The position numbers and the translations under genes are program-made. Below the pieces are notes generated by a model. It was given only the letters and a program-made list of their open reading frames with translations. It was not told where the DNA came from and searched no databases. A stretch of DNA of 64,000 nt, taken from positions 62,001-126,000 of the forward strand of contig JAXMDC010000006.1 in NCBI GenBank assembly GCA_046349035.1, written 5' to 3'. Source of the stretch: JAXMDC01 sp046349035 (lineage in GTDB: Bacteria; Pseudomonadota; Alphaproteobacteria; Rhizobiales; Kaistiaceae). Positions 35,689-46,652 of this stretch are shown piece by piece (position 1 is the stretch's first letter; each line of letters begins with the position of its first letter).

Positions 35689-35925
35689 GCCTGAATCGAA
35701 TACCGACTCAGCCGGATTGTCGGCCAGGAGTTGCCTTATTTCCTGTTCAGGGTCGTCCCCGGCACGCGGACTGAACGTGCCTGGGGGATGCCGGGGCGGC
35801 GTCGAGGGGGACGGGCTCCGGGGGACACTCATCCCAACACGCTTGGTCAGAAAGAAGAAGTGAGTCTTGAGCCCAGGGCTTGGGAGCAAGCTCTGTGCGC
35901 GGTTGTGTGAGCGAGGAGCCGAGTG

Positions 35926-37711
35926 ATGGCGAGCCCAAGAATAAAGCTTCCGCAGGATGAGCCATTCGAGTCCAACGATCCTGCGGCCCCGTTCCCTCCT
36001 TCGTCCGCCGTCAACAGCACGCCGGACGAGCTCGAAGAGACCCTGACCACGAACCTCGATGTGCTGGCGGCGGCTTTGCGCCGGACCGCATCGGCGCAGC
36101 TTGCGGCCGCTCAGGCCGCGGCCGCCGATGGGCCCGCGCGCGCGACGTCGACCGAACCGCCCGACGACTCCGAGCAGGACGACGCCGATGACGAGGACGG
36201 CGACGTGCGTGAGGCGGTCGGGCAACCCCACACCGAAACCGAGGAGCGGACCTTGGAAACCAATGACGGGCGTGCCCCGAGTGCCACCCGGCGCTTCGCC
36301 TATCCCAACCGAATGAGGACGAAGGCGCCGATCAAGTCCCGCCTGGCAGACGCGCATGCGCGCGGCGCCGGCGCCTCCGGCGCGGCGGCGGCCGCATCCG
36401 CCCGTTGGGAGGCCGCCGCGCGCGTCGACCTCACCAACGTCACGCCGATCGGCGATGCCGCCGATGCCGAGCGGCTGCGTCCAAGCCGCGGCTCGACGCG
36501 GCCGCGGCGAAGCCCCGAGCCCTCGGAGGAAACGTCCTATGACGAGGAGCACGTCTCCGACACGCTGGGGCCGACGCTGCGCGGTTGGTCGCTGGAGGAC
36601 GATCTCGTTGCCGTGCCGCCGGCGCGTTACCCGCGGCGCCGCCGCTCTCGCGTTGGCACGCTGACGGTCGCCGCCGTTCTTCTCGCCAGCGCCGGAGCCG
36701 GCGCGATGGTCGCGCTGCAATGGATCTCCAACCGCGAGCCGGTCGTCACCGCCAACGCGCCTCAGGCGCGGACCGTGAGTGCCGCGGCGGCCGTCGAGCG
36801 CCAGACTGCGCCGCCCACGACGGCTGTTGCGGCCTTGCCCGAACCGCCTCGAGCGGCAGCCGCTGTCGATGCCAAGCCGGCCGTACCGCCTGCGGGTCCT
36901 GTCACACGCAGCGCCGCTCCGCCCGCTGCAGCCCCGGCAGATCGCCGGGACGTTGCCGCGGCGGCACCCAAGCCGGCCGAAGAGGATCTGCGCCGTGCCG
37001 ATGCGTCGCGCCCGGCTGCGCCGGCTCCGGCGGCATTCGCACCGCCGGCCCAGGCCCCGGGCGCTGCCGACCCGGGCCGTCAGGTCGCGACCGCCGCCCC
37101 GCCGGCAGCCGCGCCGGCCCCGGTCGCCCTCACCGTGCCCGCCGTACGCCCCGCGACGCCGCCAGCGGCGGCCAAGCCAGCCGAGACGGCCAATGACCAC
37201 CCCGCGTGGTTCCTTGAGGACGACCCGGTTGCCTTCGAGCCTCCGGCCCGCCGGCAGGCTGCTGTGCCGGGTGGTGCTGCGCCTGCGCCGGCCTGGATGC
37301 TGGAGGACGATCCGCACGCGCATCCGCGGCGCGCCGCGGCCGTGGTCCGGCGGCGCTCGTCGCGCCGCAGCCGGCCCCGGTCGCCGCCCTCGCCCGCTGC
37401 TCGTCACCGCGCCGGCCCCGGCGCCTGCGGCCGCCGCCGCGCCTCCGGCGGCACGGCCAACGCCGCCGGCCGCCTGGCGCCAGCTCCAACCCCGCCGCGC
37501 AGGATCTGCCAGCCGCAAGATTCTCACAGCCGATGTGGAGGTGCGGGCGACCCCGGACAATCGTGGGGAGTCTATGGGGCCCTTGAAGTCTGGCACGCTG
37601 GTTCCGGTGCGCGATTGCAAGGTGTGGTGCGAGGTCGTGATCGGCGGCAAGGTCGGCTGGGTGATGAGCTATTTCCTCACCGAACCGCCGGCGCTGGCCG
37701 CGGTACGCTGA
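35926..37711 (+). pseudogene. single-pass membrane protein with C-terminal SH3b domain, frameshifted
   Basis: Coding begins at ATG 35926 (GAGGAG upstream) with an acidic, disordered cytoplasmic part of about 240 residues. One membrane helix follows (VGTLTVAAVLLASAGAGAMVAL), then a long Ala/Pro-rich periplasmic stalk. The frame carrying these ends in Arg-rich nonsense after about 37345. The natural Ala/Pro pattern continues in a second frame for about 15 codons (PAALVAPQPAPVAALA). It then moves to a third frame from about 37392 through a bacterial SH3 domain (TADVEVRATPDNRGE, KVWCEVVIGGKVGWV), ending at 37711. The span is 1786 bp, not a multiple of three, consistent with two single-base losses. 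A W-x-LEDD motif occurs three times. The protein would tie the membrane to the cell wall. It is either a real pseudogene or has assembly errors. Confidence 0.7.
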
Positions 37712-37867
37712 GGTTCCCCCGGCGGTGGCAGCCGTCGTCCGGCGGCCCACCGCAGACCGGCTCGGCTATGCCGGCCGGGCATTGTCGAGTCACGGAGTTG
37801 AAGGTCGACGGCCGGTGCTCTCGGGTCGTCGAGTGTCGCGAGGCCCCGAGGGGCAGGAGGTTTTCAA

Positions 37868-40033
37868 ATGCGGGCGAATAGGTGGTGCGTGGCAACGGCT
37901 CTCGCCGTGCTTGGCGCGTTGTGCGGTTCAGGCGCGCAGGCGCAGAACGCGAACGGCCTCAAGGTCGAGGTGCTCTCGTCACAGCCGTCGATGGTGACCG
38001 GCGGCGACGCCCTCATCAAGATTTCCGGCGCGGCCGATCGCCCCATCGTCGCGGTGGACGGTCTCGACGTCTCGGCGGCGTTCAAGTCCGATCGCCGCGA
38101 GGGCTGGGTCGGCCTGGTCACCGGGCTGCGCATCGGCGACAACACCCTGACCGTTCGTTCGGGCCCGAGGGGCACGCCGACCAGCCTGACACTGACCAAT
38201 CGGGCTCTCAACGGTTCGCTCTTCGCCGGACCGCAGCAGCAGCCCTATGTCTGTGAGAACGAAGGGTTCCGCCTCGGCCCGCCGAAGGACGTCGACTGCA
38301 CCACCGACCCGGTCGTCCGTTACACCTATCTCGGCAAGGCCGACAACAAGTGGAAGGACTTCGATCCGAAGGGCGCCCGCCCGACCGACATCGCCGAGAC
38401 GGCCATCGGCTCGGCCCGCGTTCCGGTGATCGTCCGTGTCGAAACCGGCGTGATCAACCGCGCCGGCTATGTGATTTCGATGCTCCACGATCCTGCCGCC
38501 GGTCCGCTCCCGTCGCCGGAGAATCAGGCGGTCAACAAGGGTTGGAATGGCAAGCTCATTTATGGTTTCGGCGGTGGCGTCCAGGCCGCCTACCATATGG
38601 GCCGGTCGACCGGGTTGAACGCGACCAATACCGGCGCCAGCATCATCAACGACAACTTGATCAAGCTCGGCTACGCGCTGGCCTCCTCGACGTTGAACCG
38701 CGCCGGCGGGAACAACAACGACGTCACCCAGGCGGAGACTCTGGCCAAGGTTAAGGAGCATTTCATCGAAGAATTCGGACCGCCGATCTACACCATCGGC
38801 TACGGCCCATCGGGCGGCGGCACGATGCAAGGGCTGGTCGCCAACAACTACCCCGACCTGATGGACGGCATTTTCCCGCAGCGCACGTTCCCTGACATCA
38901 TGACCTTCCTCCAGCCGCTCTACGATTGCGAGCTGCTGGTAAACTACTTCACACACAGCGATCGTCCGTGGAGCGACGCGCAGATGACGGCAATCGCCGG
39001 CACCTCGACCTACGGCTATTGCACGAGCAACGGCGCGCGCTATCCGAACGCCCGCATCGACAATTGCGATGCGGCGGTGAAGGACGCGATCGACAACGAT
39101 GCGGTGCTGCGCACCAGCCCGCCGCGCTGCACGTTCCAGGACAACCTCGCCAACATTTTCGGCAAGGATCCGAAGACCGGTTTCGCCCGCAACCCGTTCG
39201 ACAACGTCGGTGTCCAGTACGGGCTGAACGCCTTCAACCAGGGCCTGATCACCTTCGAGGACTTCATCGACCTCAACCGCAAGGTTGGCGGCCACGACGT
39301 CAATGGCAAGATCGTGTTCGCCCGTCAGACCGGCGATCCGATCGCTCTGCGTGCGGCCTACGAGACCGGACGCATCAACCAGGCCGGCGCAGGACTGGCC
39401 GACATACCGATCGTCGACATCCGCACCTGGCACGAGGTCGCCAGCGTTCCCGAGGCGAGCATTGCCAACGTTGACGTTCACAATGCCGTGCCCAGCAAGG
39501 TGCTCCGCGACCGGCTGACGCGAGCCAACGGCAATGCCGACAACATGGTGTCGGTCACTGTTGTCGAGGTCGCCACGAAGGGCGAAGGCACCGCGATCCA
39601 ACTCGTCGAGCTTCGCTACCTCGGCTATCTCGACCAGTGGATCACGGCGATCCAGGCGGACAAGCGCGAGATGACCAAGGCGCAGAAGGTGCGCGCCGAC
39701 CGACCGGTGGAAATGGCCAACGCCTGCTTCCCGACGGAGTGGATGCGCATCACCGACATGAAACAGTGTGCGGCGCTGTTCCCGATCGGAGCGCTGCCGC
39801 GTACTGCGGCGGGCGGACCGACCACCGAAGACGTGCTGAAGTGCCAGCTGAGGCCGATCAACCCGAAGGACTACCGCGCCAAGTTGACGCCGAACCAACT
39901 GGTCATCCTGAAGGACGTGTTCCCGCTGGGGGTCTGCGACTATACCCGCCCCGGCGTTGGCCAAGTCCCGCTCGCCGGCACATGGCTCACCTACCCGCGC
40001 GACCTCAACCAGCAGCTCGCATTGCGCCAATAA
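37868..40033 (+). CDS. secreted DUF6351 family protein (alpha/beta-hydrolase-like)
   Basis: This 721-residue protein has a signal peptide (residues 1-25, ending GAQAQ) and matches the DUF6351 family. An N-terminal beta-domain (LKVEVLSSQPSMVTGGDALIKI) precedes a large catalytic-looking region. IYTIGYGPSGGGTMQG resembles the nucleophile elbow of an alpha/beta hydrolase, with a candidate Ser near residue 317. NVDVHNAVP supplies a late His. Many paired cysteines suggest a disulfide-rich periplasmic or extracellular enzyme. GGAGG lies upstream of the ATG and a strong terminator follows the stop, so it is monocistronic. A paralogue lies at 59796-62036. The substrate is unknown; an ester or polyester is plausible but unproven. 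Confidence 0.85.
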   Translation: MRANRWCVATALAVLGALCGSGAQAQNANGLKVEVLSSQPSMVTGGDALIKISGAADRPIVAVDGLDVSAAFKSDRREGWVGLVTGLRIGDNTLTVRSGPRGTPTSLTLTNRALNGSLFAGPQQQPYVCENEGFRLGPPKDVDCTTDPVVRYTYLGKADNKWKDFDPKGARPTDIAETAIGSARVPVIVRVETGVINRAGYVISMLHDPAAGPLPSPENQAVNKGWNGKLIYGFGGGVQAAYHMGRSTGLNATNTGASIINDNLIKLGYALASSTLNRAGGNNNDVTQAETLAKVKEHFIEEFGPPIYTIGYGPSGGGTMQGLVANNYPDLMDGIFPQRTFPDIMTFLQPLYDCELLVNYFTHSDRPWSDAQMTAIAGTSTYGYCTSNGARYPNARIDNCDAAVKDAIDNDAVLRTSPPRCTFQDNLANIFGKDPKTGFARNPFDNVGVQYGLNAFNQGLITFEDFIDLNRKVGGHDVNGKIVFARQTGDPIALRAAYETGRINQAGAGLADIPIVDIRTWHEVASVPEASIANVDVHNAVPSKVLRDRLTRANGNADNMVSVTVVEVATKGEGTAIQLVELRYLGYLDQWITAIQADKREMTKAQKVRADRPVEMANACFPTEWMRITDMKQCAALFPIGALPRTAAGGPTTEDVLKCQLRPINPKDYRAKLTPNQLVILKDVFPLGVCDYTRPGVGQVPLAGTWLTYPRDLNQQLALRQ

Positions 40034-40057
40034 ATACAACGAGAACTCTAGCGAAAC

Positions 40058-40089
40058 AAAAGAGCCCCGGATCGCCTCCGGGGCTCTTT
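40058..40089 (+). terminator. intrinsic terminator
   Basis: AAAGAGCCCCGG pairs with CCGGGGCTCTTT around a 7-nt loop. The flanking A and T runs let it work in both directions, for the DUF6351 gene and for the convergent DUF4170 gene. Confidence 0.92.
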
Positions 40090-40131
40090 GCTGTCGATGC
40101 CGGCGCCGTACGGAACCGGGCCGAGCGCACG

Positions 40132-40341
40132 CTAATCTTCGCGAGACTCCTCCAGGATGCGGAACGCCGTCCGCGCCAGGTGACGTGTGCCTTCGGTCAG
40201 GGCCTTCCACTTCTCCTCCGCGGCTTCCCGCGTCTTGAAAGGGCCATAGACCTCTTTGGTGTCGGGCTTGATCTGGTGGAAGTTCATCGACGTGAACTCC
40301 CCGCCGACGACCCAGTATTCCTTGTTGGCGGTCTTTGACAT
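40132..40341 (-). CDS. small DUF4170 family protein
   Basis: This 69-residue cytosolic protein begins MSKTANKEYWVVGGEF and has the YGPFKTREAAEEKWKAL pattern of DUF4170, a small alphaproteobacterial family of unknown function. It shares the EYWVVGG opening and the GPF...A...W helix with a paralogue at 43333-43542 on the other side of the regulator-aceA pair. It is separated from the ScfR-like gene upstream by about 115 bp. No function can be assigned. Confidence 0.85.
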   Translation of the reverse strand: MSKTANKEYWVVGGEFTSMNFHQIKPDTKEVYGPFKTREAAEEKWKALTEGTRHLARTAFRILEESRED

Positions 40342-40456
40342 GACGGTCTCTCGGCAGGCGGTGTGCTTGGCTTGCTGATAGCCAAGGGAGACAGGCCCGG
40401 TCTACGGGAATCGCTCTTGGCGCCGACCGTCGAGCTCGGACGGTAGGGGCGCCGGT

Positions 40457-41884
40457 TCAACTCGTCTGCACATAGGTCGAAGGCCCGCGCACATTCTCGT
40501 CGATGTGCAGCTTCTGGTGCAACGACGGCACTGCCCGCTCGGCGCAGTCGGTTCGCGGACAGGTGCGACATGACACGCCGATCGGCGTGACGATCTGTGG
40601 GTCGGCGAGGTTGAGGCCGTCGGCGTAGACGATTTCCGAGGCAAACCGCACGTCGCAACCGAGCCCGACCGCCCGTTGACCGACGCGGTGGGGAAGCCCG
40701 CCGGCGGTCGCCGGGTTGGTCCGGCCGGTAGTGTGCGCCACGCAGAAATAGGTAGCGCCATCCGGCATCCGCGACAGCTGGACCCGCAGCATGCCGGGCG
40801 TGCTGAAAGCGTCGTAGACGTTCCAGCGCGGGCAGGCGGCCCCGAAGCGGGCAATGTGAATGCCGGATGCTGAGAAGCGCTTGGAAATGTTGCCGGCGAT
40901 ATCGACGCGGATGAAGTGGAACGGGACGCCTTCGGCCCCGGGGCGCCGCAAGGTCGCCAAGCGATGGCAGACCTGCTCGAAAGAAACGCCGAAGCGGCTT
41001 TTGAGGACTTCCAGATTGTACCGTGTCGACTTGGCCGCGCTGCGGAACAGCTCATAGGGCATGATCACCGCGCCAGCGAAGTAGTTGGCTAGGGCGGTGC
41101 GGGCGAGGGCGCGCGCCTCGGCGCTCGCCAAACCCGCGCCATCGACGATCGCGTCGAGCCGCTGGTGGTAGCCGAGATAAGCGATCTGGTGGGCGATCTG
41201 GAAGAGGCGGCTCGACGGGGGGAGCATCTCTGAGATTTGCAGCCGCCGCGCCAGCTGGTCGAAGCGCCGTGAGCGGCCAAGCATGAGGTCGTCGGCGCGG
41301 ACCTCGACCTCGACCGAATAGCGCTGACGCAGCAGTGCGGTGAGGCCCTGCTCCAGGGAGTGGATGGCAAGGCCGCTTTCGGCCCACAAAGTCTCCGCCG
41401 CCGCTTCCAGCTCGGGAAAATGGTTGAGCCGCCGCTGGATGAATTCGGTGACCTCCTCCGACGGCAGCGCAACCGGCGCGCTTTCGGCTGCGTCGTCGCC
41501 CTCGCTGGTGCCGCGTTGAATGGGGAGATTTCGCCGGTAAGCGTCGTAGACATCCAGCACCGCCCGGCCGACCGAGGGGAGGGTGGTTACCAGTTCCTGA
41601 ACGTCGCTCGCCTTGACCTCGGCCGCCTCGAAGATCGGGTCGGAGAAAGCCTCCATCAGTTCAAGCGACATGCGCTGATCGGTGTCGGCTGCCAGATCCT
41701 TGAGATCGACCTGGAATTTCTCGATCAGCGTCAGCAGCACGCGAACCGTCACCGGTCGCTGGTTGCTCTCCAGGAGGGTCAAATAACTTGGGCTAATGCC
41801 AAGTTCGCCGGCCATTTGCGCCTGCGTCAGGCGCCGCTCTTGTCGCAGCCGCCGCAGGCGGCCGCCGATTCTCATGGCTTTCAT
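40457..41884 (-). CDS. ScfR/RamB-like short-chain fatty acyl-CoA-sensing regulator
   Basis: This 475-residue regulator has an N-terminal Xre helix-turn-helix (RRLRQERRLTQAQMAGELGISPSYLTLLESNQRPV). The central ImmA/IrrE-like region runs over about residues 200-330 (ARTALANYFAGAVIMPYELF) without an HExxH zinc motif. The C-terminal DUF2083-type domain has paired cysteines (VSCRTCPRTDCAERA). Members of this group (RamB, MccR, PccR, ScfR) control glyoxylate-shunt or propionate and acetate genes in response to acyl-CoA. Here it diverges from isocitrate lyase across a 144-bp region with TGACAA palindromes, supporting control of aceA and itself. ATG 41875 is an alternative start, three residues in. 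Confidence 0.9.
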   Translation of the reverse strand: MKAMRIGGRLRRLRQERRLTQAQMAGELGISPSYLTLLESNQRPVTVRVLLTLIEKFQVDLKDLAADTDQRMSLELMEAFSDPIFEAAEVKASDVQELVTTLPSVGRAVLDVYDAYRRNLPIQRGTSEGDDAAESAPVALPSEEVTEFIQRRLNHFPELEAAAETLWAESGLAIHSLEQGLTALLRQRYSVEVEVRADDLMLGRSRRFDQLARRLQISEMLPPSSRLFQIAHQIAYLGYHQRLDAIVDGAGLASAEARALARTALANYFAGAVIMPYELFRSAAKSTRYNLEVLKSRFGVSFEQVCHRLATLRRPGAEGVPFHFIRVDIAGNISKRFSASGIHIARFGAACPRWNVYDAFSTPGMLRVQLSRMPDGATYFCVAHTTGRTNPATAGGLPHRVGQRAVGLGCDVRFASEIVYADGLNLADPQIVTPIGVSCRTCPRTDCAERAVPSLHQKLHIDENVRGPSTYVQTS

Positions 41885-41910
41885 ACCCCGACCTTACCAG
41901 ATTTACAGAC

Positions 41911-41941
41911 TGACAATAGTTATTTGTCACGACAGTGACAA
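41911..41941. promoter_or_regulatory. candidate operator between ScfR-like regulator and aceA
   Basis: TGACAA (41911-41916) and TTGTCA (41924-41929) form an inverted repeat with a 7-nt spacer. A further TGACAA (41936-41941) follows in direct orientation. TTGTCA recurs at 41989-41994, and TGACAA recurs twice at the aceA start (42021 and 42030). The repeated box in a divergent promoter suggests binding by the adjacent regulator. Confidence 0.6.
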
Positions 41942-42028
41942 AACGCAGCATTGCACTGCAGATTCAAACATTTGTTGACGTTCTTGGCTTGTCAATGAAT
42001 ATGAGGTCACCATCAGGGAATGACAAAA

Positions 42029-43306
<1,278 letters not shown>

Positions 43307-43332
43307 TCGGCGGCGTTGGCCGGGAGTCGTCG

Positions 43333-43542
43333 ATGCAGGAATATTGGGTCGTCGGGGGCACTTATGAGGATCCGAGCTTCGCCGCGCTGCGACCTGGCGC
43401 GGCGGAGCTTCTCGGGCCGTTCCTGACCTACGACGACGCGCTGGCGCATTGGCGCGAGCGCACCGCCAACACTCGCTCCCGCGCCCTCAATCGCTATTCG
43501 ATTGTCGTTAGTGCGGATCGCGAGGAGGCGGCTGCGGCCTAG
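43333..43542 (+). CDS. small DUF4170 family protein, second copy
   Basis: This 69-residue protein begins MQEYWVVGGTYEDPSF and shares the EYWVVGG motif and the LLGPFLTYDDALAHW helix with the copy at 40132-40341. It lies 26 bp after aceA and 26 bp before glcB on the same strand, so it is almost certainly co-transcribed with the glyoxylate-shunt genes. That position suggests a small accessory or regulatory role, which is inference. No motif for catalysis or metal binding is visible. Confidence 0.85.
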   Translation: MQEYWVVGGTYEDPSFAALRPGAAELLGPFLTYDDALAHWRERTANTRSRALNRYSIVVSADREEAAAA

Positions 43543-43568
43543 GTCGGCCGGGTTCGGAGGGTCTCAAG

Positions 43569-45788
43569 GTGACGGCCGACAGCATCGCCGAACCGATCTA
43601 CAGGGATGTCGAAGGGTTGAGGGTCGAGGCCGGCCTTCACGCCTTTCTCGAGGCTGAGGCGTTACCGGGAACCGGCATATCGGCACCGGCATTCTGGCGT
43701 GCTCTTGCCGGTATCTTGCGGCAGCACACGCCGACCAACCGCCGCCTTCTCGCCCGTCGTGACGAGCTTCAGCGGCAGATCGACGAGTACTACCGCCAGC
43801 GCCGCGGGTCGCCGCCTGACGTTGCCGCCGATATCGCCTTTCTCAAGCGGATTGGCTATCTCGTGCCGGAAGGGGCGCCGTTCAAGGTCTCGACCGCCGG
43901 CCTCGACCCGGAAATCGCGGTTCTCCCCGGACCGCAACTGGTCGTTCCGCTGACCAATGCGCGCTACGCGCTTAACGCCGCCAATGCGCGGTGGGGCAGC
44001 CTCTACGACGCACTGTATGGCTCCGATGTTATTCCCGGCCCACGGTCTGACACCTATGACCCCGCGCGTGGGCGTGAGGTCGTCGCCTGGGCCAAACGCT
44101 TCCTCGACGAGGTGGCGCCGCTGAAGTCCGGCTCGCACGCCGATGTCGCCAGCTATGCGGTTGTCGGCGGACACCTGACCGCTCGCCTTGCCGGCGGAGC
44201 CGCGTCAGCGCTCGCGCTGCCAGCGACCTTTGCCGGCTACCGCGGCGACCCCAGCCGGCCGAGCGGTATCCTCTTCGTTCACAACGGCCTCCACGTTGAC
44301 GTGCCGATCGACCCCGGCCACCCCATCGGGCGGATCGATCCGGCTCACGTGGCCGACGTCTACGTCGAGGCGGCCATGTCGGCGGTGATGGACGGCGAAG
44401 ACTCCGTTGCCGCCGTCGACGGTCCCGACAAGGTCGGCTTCTATCGCAATTGGCTCGGCCTGATGCGGGGGGACCTTGCCGCCAGTTTCGACAAGGGCGG
44501 GCGCAATAGCGAGCGCCGCCTGTCGCCCGACCGCCAATACACACGCGCCGACGGGACCGCCTTTCGTCTCCACGGCCGAGCGCTGATGCTGGTTCGCAAC
44601 GTCGGCCACTTGATGACCACGCCTGCCGTCCTCAACGCCGATGGCAGCGAGGCCTTCGAAGGCATCCTGGACGCCGTCGTTACCGGACTGATTGCCCTTC
44701 ACGACCTAAGGAAACCCGCCGATGCGCCGCTGCGCAACTCGCGGTCCGGTTCGGTCTATGTCGTCAAGCCGAAGATGCACGGCCCCGAGGAAGTGGCGTT
44801 CGCCGGCGCGGTGTTTGCCAGCATCGAAGCGGCCTTCGGCCTGCCTCCCGACACCGTCAAGATCGGCATCATGGACGAGGAACGCCGCACCTCCGCCAAT
44901 CTGATGGAGTGCATTCGCGCCGCTCGTTCGCGCGTCTTCTTCGTCAATACCGGCTTCCTCGATCGCACTGGCGATGAGATCCACACCGCCATGGAGGCCG
45001 GCCCGATGGTGCGCAAGGGCGCCATGCGCAGCTCCGCATGGATCGCCGCCTACGAAGATCGCAATGTCCTCATCGCGCTGGCCTGCGGCTTCGACGGCAA
45101 GGCCCAGATCGGCAAGGGCATGTGGGCGATGCCGGATCGAATGGCCGACATGCTTTCCCAGAAGATCGCCCATCCGATGTCGGGCGCGTCCACCGCCTGG
45201 GTGCCGTCGCCGGTCGCGGCGACGCTGCATGCGATCCACTACCACCGCGTCGACATCGCCGCGCGCCGCGCCGAGATCGGCGGGCGGGCGATCCCTTCGC
45301 TGTCTTCTCTGCTGACGCTGCCGCTCGCAACCGGACGCAACTGGTCGGAGCAGGAAGTGCGCGAGGAGGTCGAGAACAACGCCCAGGGCATCCTCGGATA
45401 TGTGGTGCGCTGGGTCGACCAGGGAATCGGCTGCTCGAAGGTTCCGGACATTCACGACGTCGCGCTGATGGAAGACCGCGCGACCTGCCGCATCTCCAGC
45501 CAGATGCTGGCCAATTGGCTGCATCACGGCGTGGTCGACCGCGACTACATCATGGGCGCGATGAAGCGGATGGCCAAAGTCGTCGATCGCCAGAACGCCG
45601 GCGATCCTGCCTACCGGCCCATGGCGCCGGCCTACGATGGGCTGGCCTTCCAGGCGGCGTGCGATTTGGTTTTCGGTGGCCGCGAGCAGCCGTCGGGCTA
45701 TACTGAACCGATCCTCCACGCCCGCCGCCGGCAGCGGAAGGAGTTCGACCGCAAAAGCGCCCGGCAGCCGGCAACGGTATTGGGCTAA
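43569..45788 (+). CDS. glcB: malate synthase G
   Basis: This 739-residue single-chain TIM-barrel enzyme condenses glyoxylate with acetyl-CoA to malate. Markers of the G form are its length and the segments EDSVAAVDGPDKVGFYRNWLGLM, GSVYVVKPKMHGPEEV, IGIMDEERRTSANL (metal-binding Glu), AIAYEDRN-like WIAAYEDRNVLIAL and WVPSPVAATLHAIHYH. The C-terminal LMEDRATCRISSQMLANWLHHG holds the catalytic Asp region. Translation starts at GTG 43569. It completes the glyoxylate shunt with aceA just upstream, allowing growth on acetate, ethanol or fatty acids. Confidence 0.96.
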   Translation: MTADSIAEPIYRDVEGLRVEAGLHAFLEAEALPGTGISAPAFWRALAGILRQHTPTNRRLLARRDELQRQIDEYYRQRRGSPPDVAADIAFLKRIGYLVPEGAPFKVSTAGLDPEIAVLPGPQLVVPLTNARYALNAANARWGSLYDALYGSDVIPGPRSDTYDPARGREVVAWAKRFLDEVAPLKSGSHADVASYAVVGGHLTARLAGGAASALALPATFAGYRGDPSRPSGILFVHNGLHVDVPIDPGHPIGRIDPAHVADVYVEAAMSAVMDGEDSVAAVDGPDKVGFYRNWLGLMRGDLAASFDKGGRNSERRLSPDRQYTRADGTAFRLHGRALMLVRNVGHLMTTPAVLNADGSEAFEGILDAVVTGLIALHDLRKPADAPLRNSRSGSVYVVKPKMHGPEEVAFAGAVFASIEAAFGLPPDTVKIGIMDEERRTSANLMECIRAARSRVFFVNTGFLDRTGDEIHTAMEAGPMVRKGAMRSSAWIAAYEDRNVLIALACGFDGKAQIGKGMWAMPDRMADMLSQKIAHPMSGASTAWVPSPVAATLHAIHYHRVDIAARRAEIGGRAIPSLSSLLTLPLATGRNWSEQEVREEVENNAQGILGYVVRWVDQGIGCSKVPDIHDVALMEDRATCRISSQMLANWLHHGVVDRDYIMGAMKRMAKVVDRQNAGDPAYRPMAPAYDGLAFQAACDLVFGGREQPSGYTEPILHARRRQRKEFDRKSARQPATVLG

Positions 45789-45825
45789 GGACCTACTGCG
45801 GCCGCCGTCAAAGGCCGAGACGCGC

Positions 45826-46539
45826 ATGTCGGCAAAACGATTCCTGGTTTCCGTCGCCGCAGTCGGCCTCGCCGCCGCTGGGTTGGCGCTCGTCGCCCAG
45901 TCGAGCGGTCTCCTTTCGGGATTGTTCGGTGTCCGCGTCGTGGACGGTCGCTTGGTCTATCCGGCTGCTGCCCTCGTCGATTGGTCCGACCTGATTCCCG
46001 CCGACGCGGGTGGTTCGGTCCGGACGGCCGATGGGGCGGTGCCGCGCGGTCTCGTTCAGCATGGCGAGCTGTTGCCGGGAGGTCCTGTGGCGCCGGGGGC
46101 CGACGCGCCGCTTCCCGATATCGCCGCCGCCCTGGGAGCATTCAACGATCTCGGCGGTGCCCCCCGCCGCTTGGCCGACAGCTTCGGCGGTTTGGGCAAC
46201 CTCAAGGCGCTCCAAGCAGGCGGCGGGGCCACCCGCGCCGAACTCGACGGTCGCGAAATCCGCATGGCCGGGTTCGTCGCGCCGCTGGCCTTTTCCGGAG
46301 ATAAGATCACCAGCTTCTTGCTGGTGCCCTATGTCGGCGCCTGTATTCACGTGCCGCCGCCGCCGGCCAACCAGATTGTCCTGGTGTCGAAGGTGGCCGG
46401 ATTTCGCCCGGACAATGACCTCTTGTACCCGGTCTGGGTGACCGGCCGGCTGCGTGCTGAGGCCGTCGATACTGACTTGGCGCGTGTCGGCTATCAGATC
46501 GAAGGCGCGGTCGTTGAGCCTTACCGCGAGGGCGGGTAG
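45826..46539 (+). CDS. exported DUF3299 domain protein
   Basis: This 237-residue protein has an N-terminal hydrophobic segment (VSVAAVGLAAAGLALVAQ) and a C-terminal DUF3299 domain from about residue 140: REIRMAGFVAPLAFSGDKITSFLLVPYVGACIHVPPPPANQIVLV. The conserved GACIHVPPPP motif is diagnostic. DUF3299 proteins are periplasmic or lipoprotein-like and of unknown function; a metal-binding role is sometimes suggested. It starts 37 bp after glcB and is followed by a strong bidirectional terminator, so it may be the last gene of the glyoxylate operon. Confidence 0.85.
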   Translation: MSAKRFLVSVAAVGLAAAGLALVAQSSGLLSGLFGVRVVDGRLVYPAAALVDWSDLIPADAGGSVRTADGAVPRGLVQHGELLPGGPVAPGADAPLPDIAAALGAFNDLGGAPRRLADSFGGLGNLKALQAGGGATRAELDGREIRMAGFVAPLAFSGDKITSFLLVPYVGACIHVPPPPANQIVLVSKVAGFRPDNDLLYPVWVTGRLRAEAVDTDLARVGYQIEGAVVEPYREGG

Positions 46540-46580
46540 CGAGGGCCCTGGCCGCTCGATGCTCCCTGCCAACCAAAACG

Positions 46581-46614
46581 AAGAAGGCCCCCGACGAGCG
46601 TCGGGGGCCTTCTT
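46581..46614. terminator. bidirectional intrinsic terminator
   Basis: A 15-bp stem (AAGAAGGCCCCCGAC with its complement) has a 4-nt loop. It separates the DUF3299 gene from a convergent secreted-protein gene. Confidence 0.93.
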
Positions 46615-46652
46615 GTTTCGACCTGCCGGCGCTAGGCACCGGCCGGAGCGGA

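Noticed and set aside
35476..37650. A 724-codon minus-strand gene overlapping the SH3 protein region
   Set aside because: It is Arg/Gly-rich, covers the tRNA-Arg 3' end, and has no start context or motif.
37979..40210. A 743-codon minus-strand open frame across the first DUF6351 gene
   Set aside because: The plus-strand gene has a signal peptide, ribosome site, terminator and a paralogue; the antisense frame has none.
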